Below are positions 50,540 to 51,917 of a stretch of DNA of 51,917 nt, piece by piece. The translations under genes and the position numbers were made by a program. The notes under the pieces are model-generated. The model worked only from the letters and a program-made list of their open reading frames with translations. It ran no database searches and was not told the DNA's origin. Each line of letters opens with the position of its first letter. Position 1 is the stretch's first letter. Origin of the DNA: Planifilum fulgidum (GTDB taxonomy: Bacteria; Bacillota; Bacilli; Thermoactinomycetales; DSM-44946); contig NZ_FOOK01000002.1 in assembly GCF_900113175.1 (NCBI RefSeq), positions 1-51,917 on the forward strand, read 5' to 3'.

Positions 50540-50712
50540 ACTTCCATTTTACATTGGCAGATCATGTTTTTGAAATAGCTTGTAATTAACAAATACGGTG
50601 AAGTTTCAATCCTCTTTATTGAGGTGTTTTTATTGTGACGTTTCGAGGTGGGGAAGGTGCTGGTCGTGGCGCCGCGTTTCAATCCTCTTTATTGAGGTGT
50701 TTTTATTGTGAC

Positions 50713-51013
50713 AGCGGACGCCGAAGGCATTGATACACTTGGCTTTCTACTCCATTTTCCGAACACCTCATCAAATTTTCCATTATTTAGGAAATTCCTC
50801 GTTTGTTTAAGAAGGACCAAAGTGGCGTTTTCCCTTGTGTGACGCGGGTTTGCGCGTTTCCGAACACCCCCGGGGTTTTTGCCGAAGCTCCCGGTGTTCG
50901 GAAAATCCATTCCTCACAGGTACAAACACAGCAGGCACCATCCAGGAGCGCCCATAATTCTGCCGTGTTTCAAAACCAATGGTCACGACCGAGGCCAACC
51001 TTGGTTGGTCGCT
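50713..51013. promoter_or_regulatory. Leader of array 1 and trailer of array 2 (301 bp, no gene)
   Basis: TTTCCGAACACC occurs at 50756-50767 and 50857-50868 and, inverted, at 50893-50904 (GGTGTTCGGAAA); the last two can pair as a long hairpin arm. AT-rich sequence at 50768-50815 fits a leader core. GTTTCAAAACC at 50967-50977 is a partial match to the repeats. No protein gene is visible. Confidence 0.6.
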
Positions 51014-51917
51014 GTTTCAATCCCTCATAGGTAACCTACAAACATGAGCTGGAAAGAACATCCCGGCGAATCCGATATCGTTTCAATCCCTTATAGGTAA
51101 CCTACAAACCGATGTATTCGGAACTTGCGGGGTCGATGCTTCCCTTGTTTCAATCCCTCATAGGTAACCTACAAACCGACGGAGTAGTGGTCGGGAACCA
51201 TGAGCAGCGAATTTAGTTTCAATCCCTCATAGGTAACCTACAAACTTTGGATAAAAGCGGAGAGTCAAGCGGAAAAGGCCCTTTTGAGTTTCAATCCCTT
51301 ATAGGTAACCTACAAACTTTTTGTGTGGACCATCCCTCTGTTTATCGCACTGTAGTTTCAATCCCTTATAGGTAACCTACAAACTCAATTGACATTCCTC
51401 ACCTGCCGTGAGGAATCCGCGTTTCAATCCCTTATAGGTAACCTACAAACCAAGAATATGCCGATTCGCCTTTCCGGTGGGAAAACGTTTCAATCCCTTA
51501 TAGGTAACCTACAAACTCAATTGACATTCCTCACCTGCCGTGAGGAATCCGCGTTTCAATCCCTTATAGGTAACCTACAAACCAAGAATATGCCGATTCG
51601 CCTTTCCGGTGGGAAAACGTTTCAATCCCTTATAGGTAACCTACAAACGGTTGAACGCGGGCAGGCAACGGTGAGAAAAATTGGAGTTTCAATCCCTTAT
51701 AGGTAACCTACAAACGATGAAAAACCCTGCGATTCCGAGCGTCACCAACCCGTGTTTCAATCCCTTATAGGTAACCTACAAACATCGACATCACAGAGTG
51801 GTGGTTGGTCATCGGGGTAGGTTTCAATCCCTTATAGGTAACCTACAAACTTTTCCGTCGGAGTCTCAACCTCCTGCCGCTTCAAGTGTTTCAATCCCTT
51901 ATAGGTAACCTACAAAC
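51014..51917 (-). CRISPR. CRISPR array 2 (30-nt repeats), running off the window
   Basis: The repeat begins GTTTCAATCCCTTATAGG and ends TAACCTACAAAC; 14 copies start at 51014, 51080, 51147, 51216, 51288, 51355, 51421, 51487, 51553, 51619, 51686, 51754, 51821 and 51888, the last ending at the final base. Spacers are 36-42 nt. Copies 1, 3 and 4 have CTCATAGG instead of CTTATAGG, so the left end is the older, leader-distal end. On the minus strand the repeat ends ATTGAAAC, indicating leftward transcription from a leader beyond the window. Type I-B or III are possible; no cas gene is visible. Confidence 0.95.
51385..51648 (-). repeat. Tandem duplication of two spacer-repeat units (2 x 132 bp)
   Basis: The segment 51385-51516 is repeated exactly at 51517-51648. 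It contains the spacers starting TCAATTGACATTCCTC and CAAGAATATGCCGATT with their repeats. Confidence 0.95.

Larger units (their letters stand above)
49730..50582 (-). mobile_element. IS5-type (IS427-like) insertion sequence inside a CRISPR spacer
   Basis: About 853 bp with terminal inverted repeats AAGCTATTTCAAAA (left) and TTTTTGAAATAGCTT (right) and a probable TA target duplication (49728-49729 and 50583-50584). Removing the element restores a 35-37 nt spacer, matching the other spacers of array 1. It carries two overlapping minus-strand transposase frames joined by a likely -1 frameshift. It looks intact. Confidence 0.85.
49319..50712 (-). CRISPR. CRISPR array 1 (37-nt repeats), interrupted by an IS5-type element
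   Basis: The repeat begins GTTTCAATCCTCTTTATTGA and ends TTTTTATTGTGAC. Copies at 49319-49355 (degenerate), 49394-49416 (14-nt internal deletion), 49455-49491, 49528-49564, 49603-49639, 49676-49712, then after the insertion 50603-50639 and 50676-50712. Spacers are 36-39 nt. On the minus strand the repeat ends ATTGAAAC, the usual crRNA 5' handle, and decay is at the left, so transcription is leftward with the leader at 50713 and beyond. No cas gene is in the window; the type cannot be decided. Confidence 0.93.

Noticed and set aside
50713-51013. A further repeat or small cas gene between the arrays
   Set aside because: Only a partial GTTTCAAAACC match and no reading frame with a ribosome site; better read as leader and trailer sequence.
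51389-51706. 105-residue plus-strand frame in array 2
   Set aside because: It merely translates CRISPR repeats and duplicated spacers.

Overview
The window looks like a chromosomal segment of a GC-rich, spore-forming Gram-positive of the order Bacillales, perhaps a thermophilic Thermoactinomycetaceae-type organism. That placement is an inference from gene content: YlaH/YlaI/YlaJ, YktB, YjcF/YjcG, YutG, YqzE, an SR1P peptide beside speA, a YhcN/YlaJ-type sporulation lipoprotein, a DUF3055 and a YuzA-like protein, a Bacillus-type LexA box, a cre site and strong AGGAGG ribosome sites. No rRNA or cas gene lies in the window. Most of it is ordinary housekeeping DNA; the right end (48.5-51.9 kb) is accessory.

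Layout. 1-243: tail of an IS1182-type transposase. 343-5229: a seven-gene minus-strand thiol-redox operon (MBL-fold hydrolase, Lgt-like membrane protein, TlpA/ResA, CcdA, a CstR-like regulator, a second TlpA/ResA, a MidA-like methyltransferase). 5.3-11.7 kb: ylaJ/ylaI/ylaH genes, a PNPOx-fold protein with an attenuator-like leader, DNA repair genes (endonuclease IV and a MagIII-like glycosylase), an FAH hydrolase and leucyl aminopeptidase. 12-16.3 kb: yktB, a PhzF-family protein and a short class II UvrA paralogue. 16.4-21.0 kb: a tandem-MerR regulator and a sigma-54 activator, then a sigma-54 promoter with CCGGAAA palindromes driving a 3-hydroxybutyrate-dehydrogenase-like gene and a GntP-type permease. 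21.5-24.3 kb: korAB. 24.5-26.3 kb: speA convergent with an SR1-like dual-function RNA under a cre site.

26.4-34.6 kb: small conserved proteins, LexA-controlled dinB, an M23 peptidase, four tRNA genes (fMet, Asp, CAT-anticodon, Val), yutG, an overlapping yjcG/yjcF pair and a PHP phosphoesterase. 34.6-37.6 kb: a 1006-residue protein built of 75 in-register decapeptide repeats. 37.9-47.5 kb: a P-loop kinase, a SEC-C protein, YabE-like and VanW-like cell-wall proteins, a C26 amidohydrolase, ispG, an unrecognised 334-residue protein, yqzE and aroK. 47.7-48.5 kb: thiM.

48.5-51.9 kb: a gene-poor stretch with an orphan terminator that may end a small RNA, then two CRISPR arrays. Array 1 (37-nt repeats) has a decayed left end and an IS5-type element inside one spacer. 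Array 2 (30-nt repeats, 14 in view) carries a tandem duplication of two spacer-repeat units and runs off the window edge. Both repeats end in ATTGAAAC on the minus strand, so both arrays are probably transcribed leftwards and may share processing machinery encoded outside the window.
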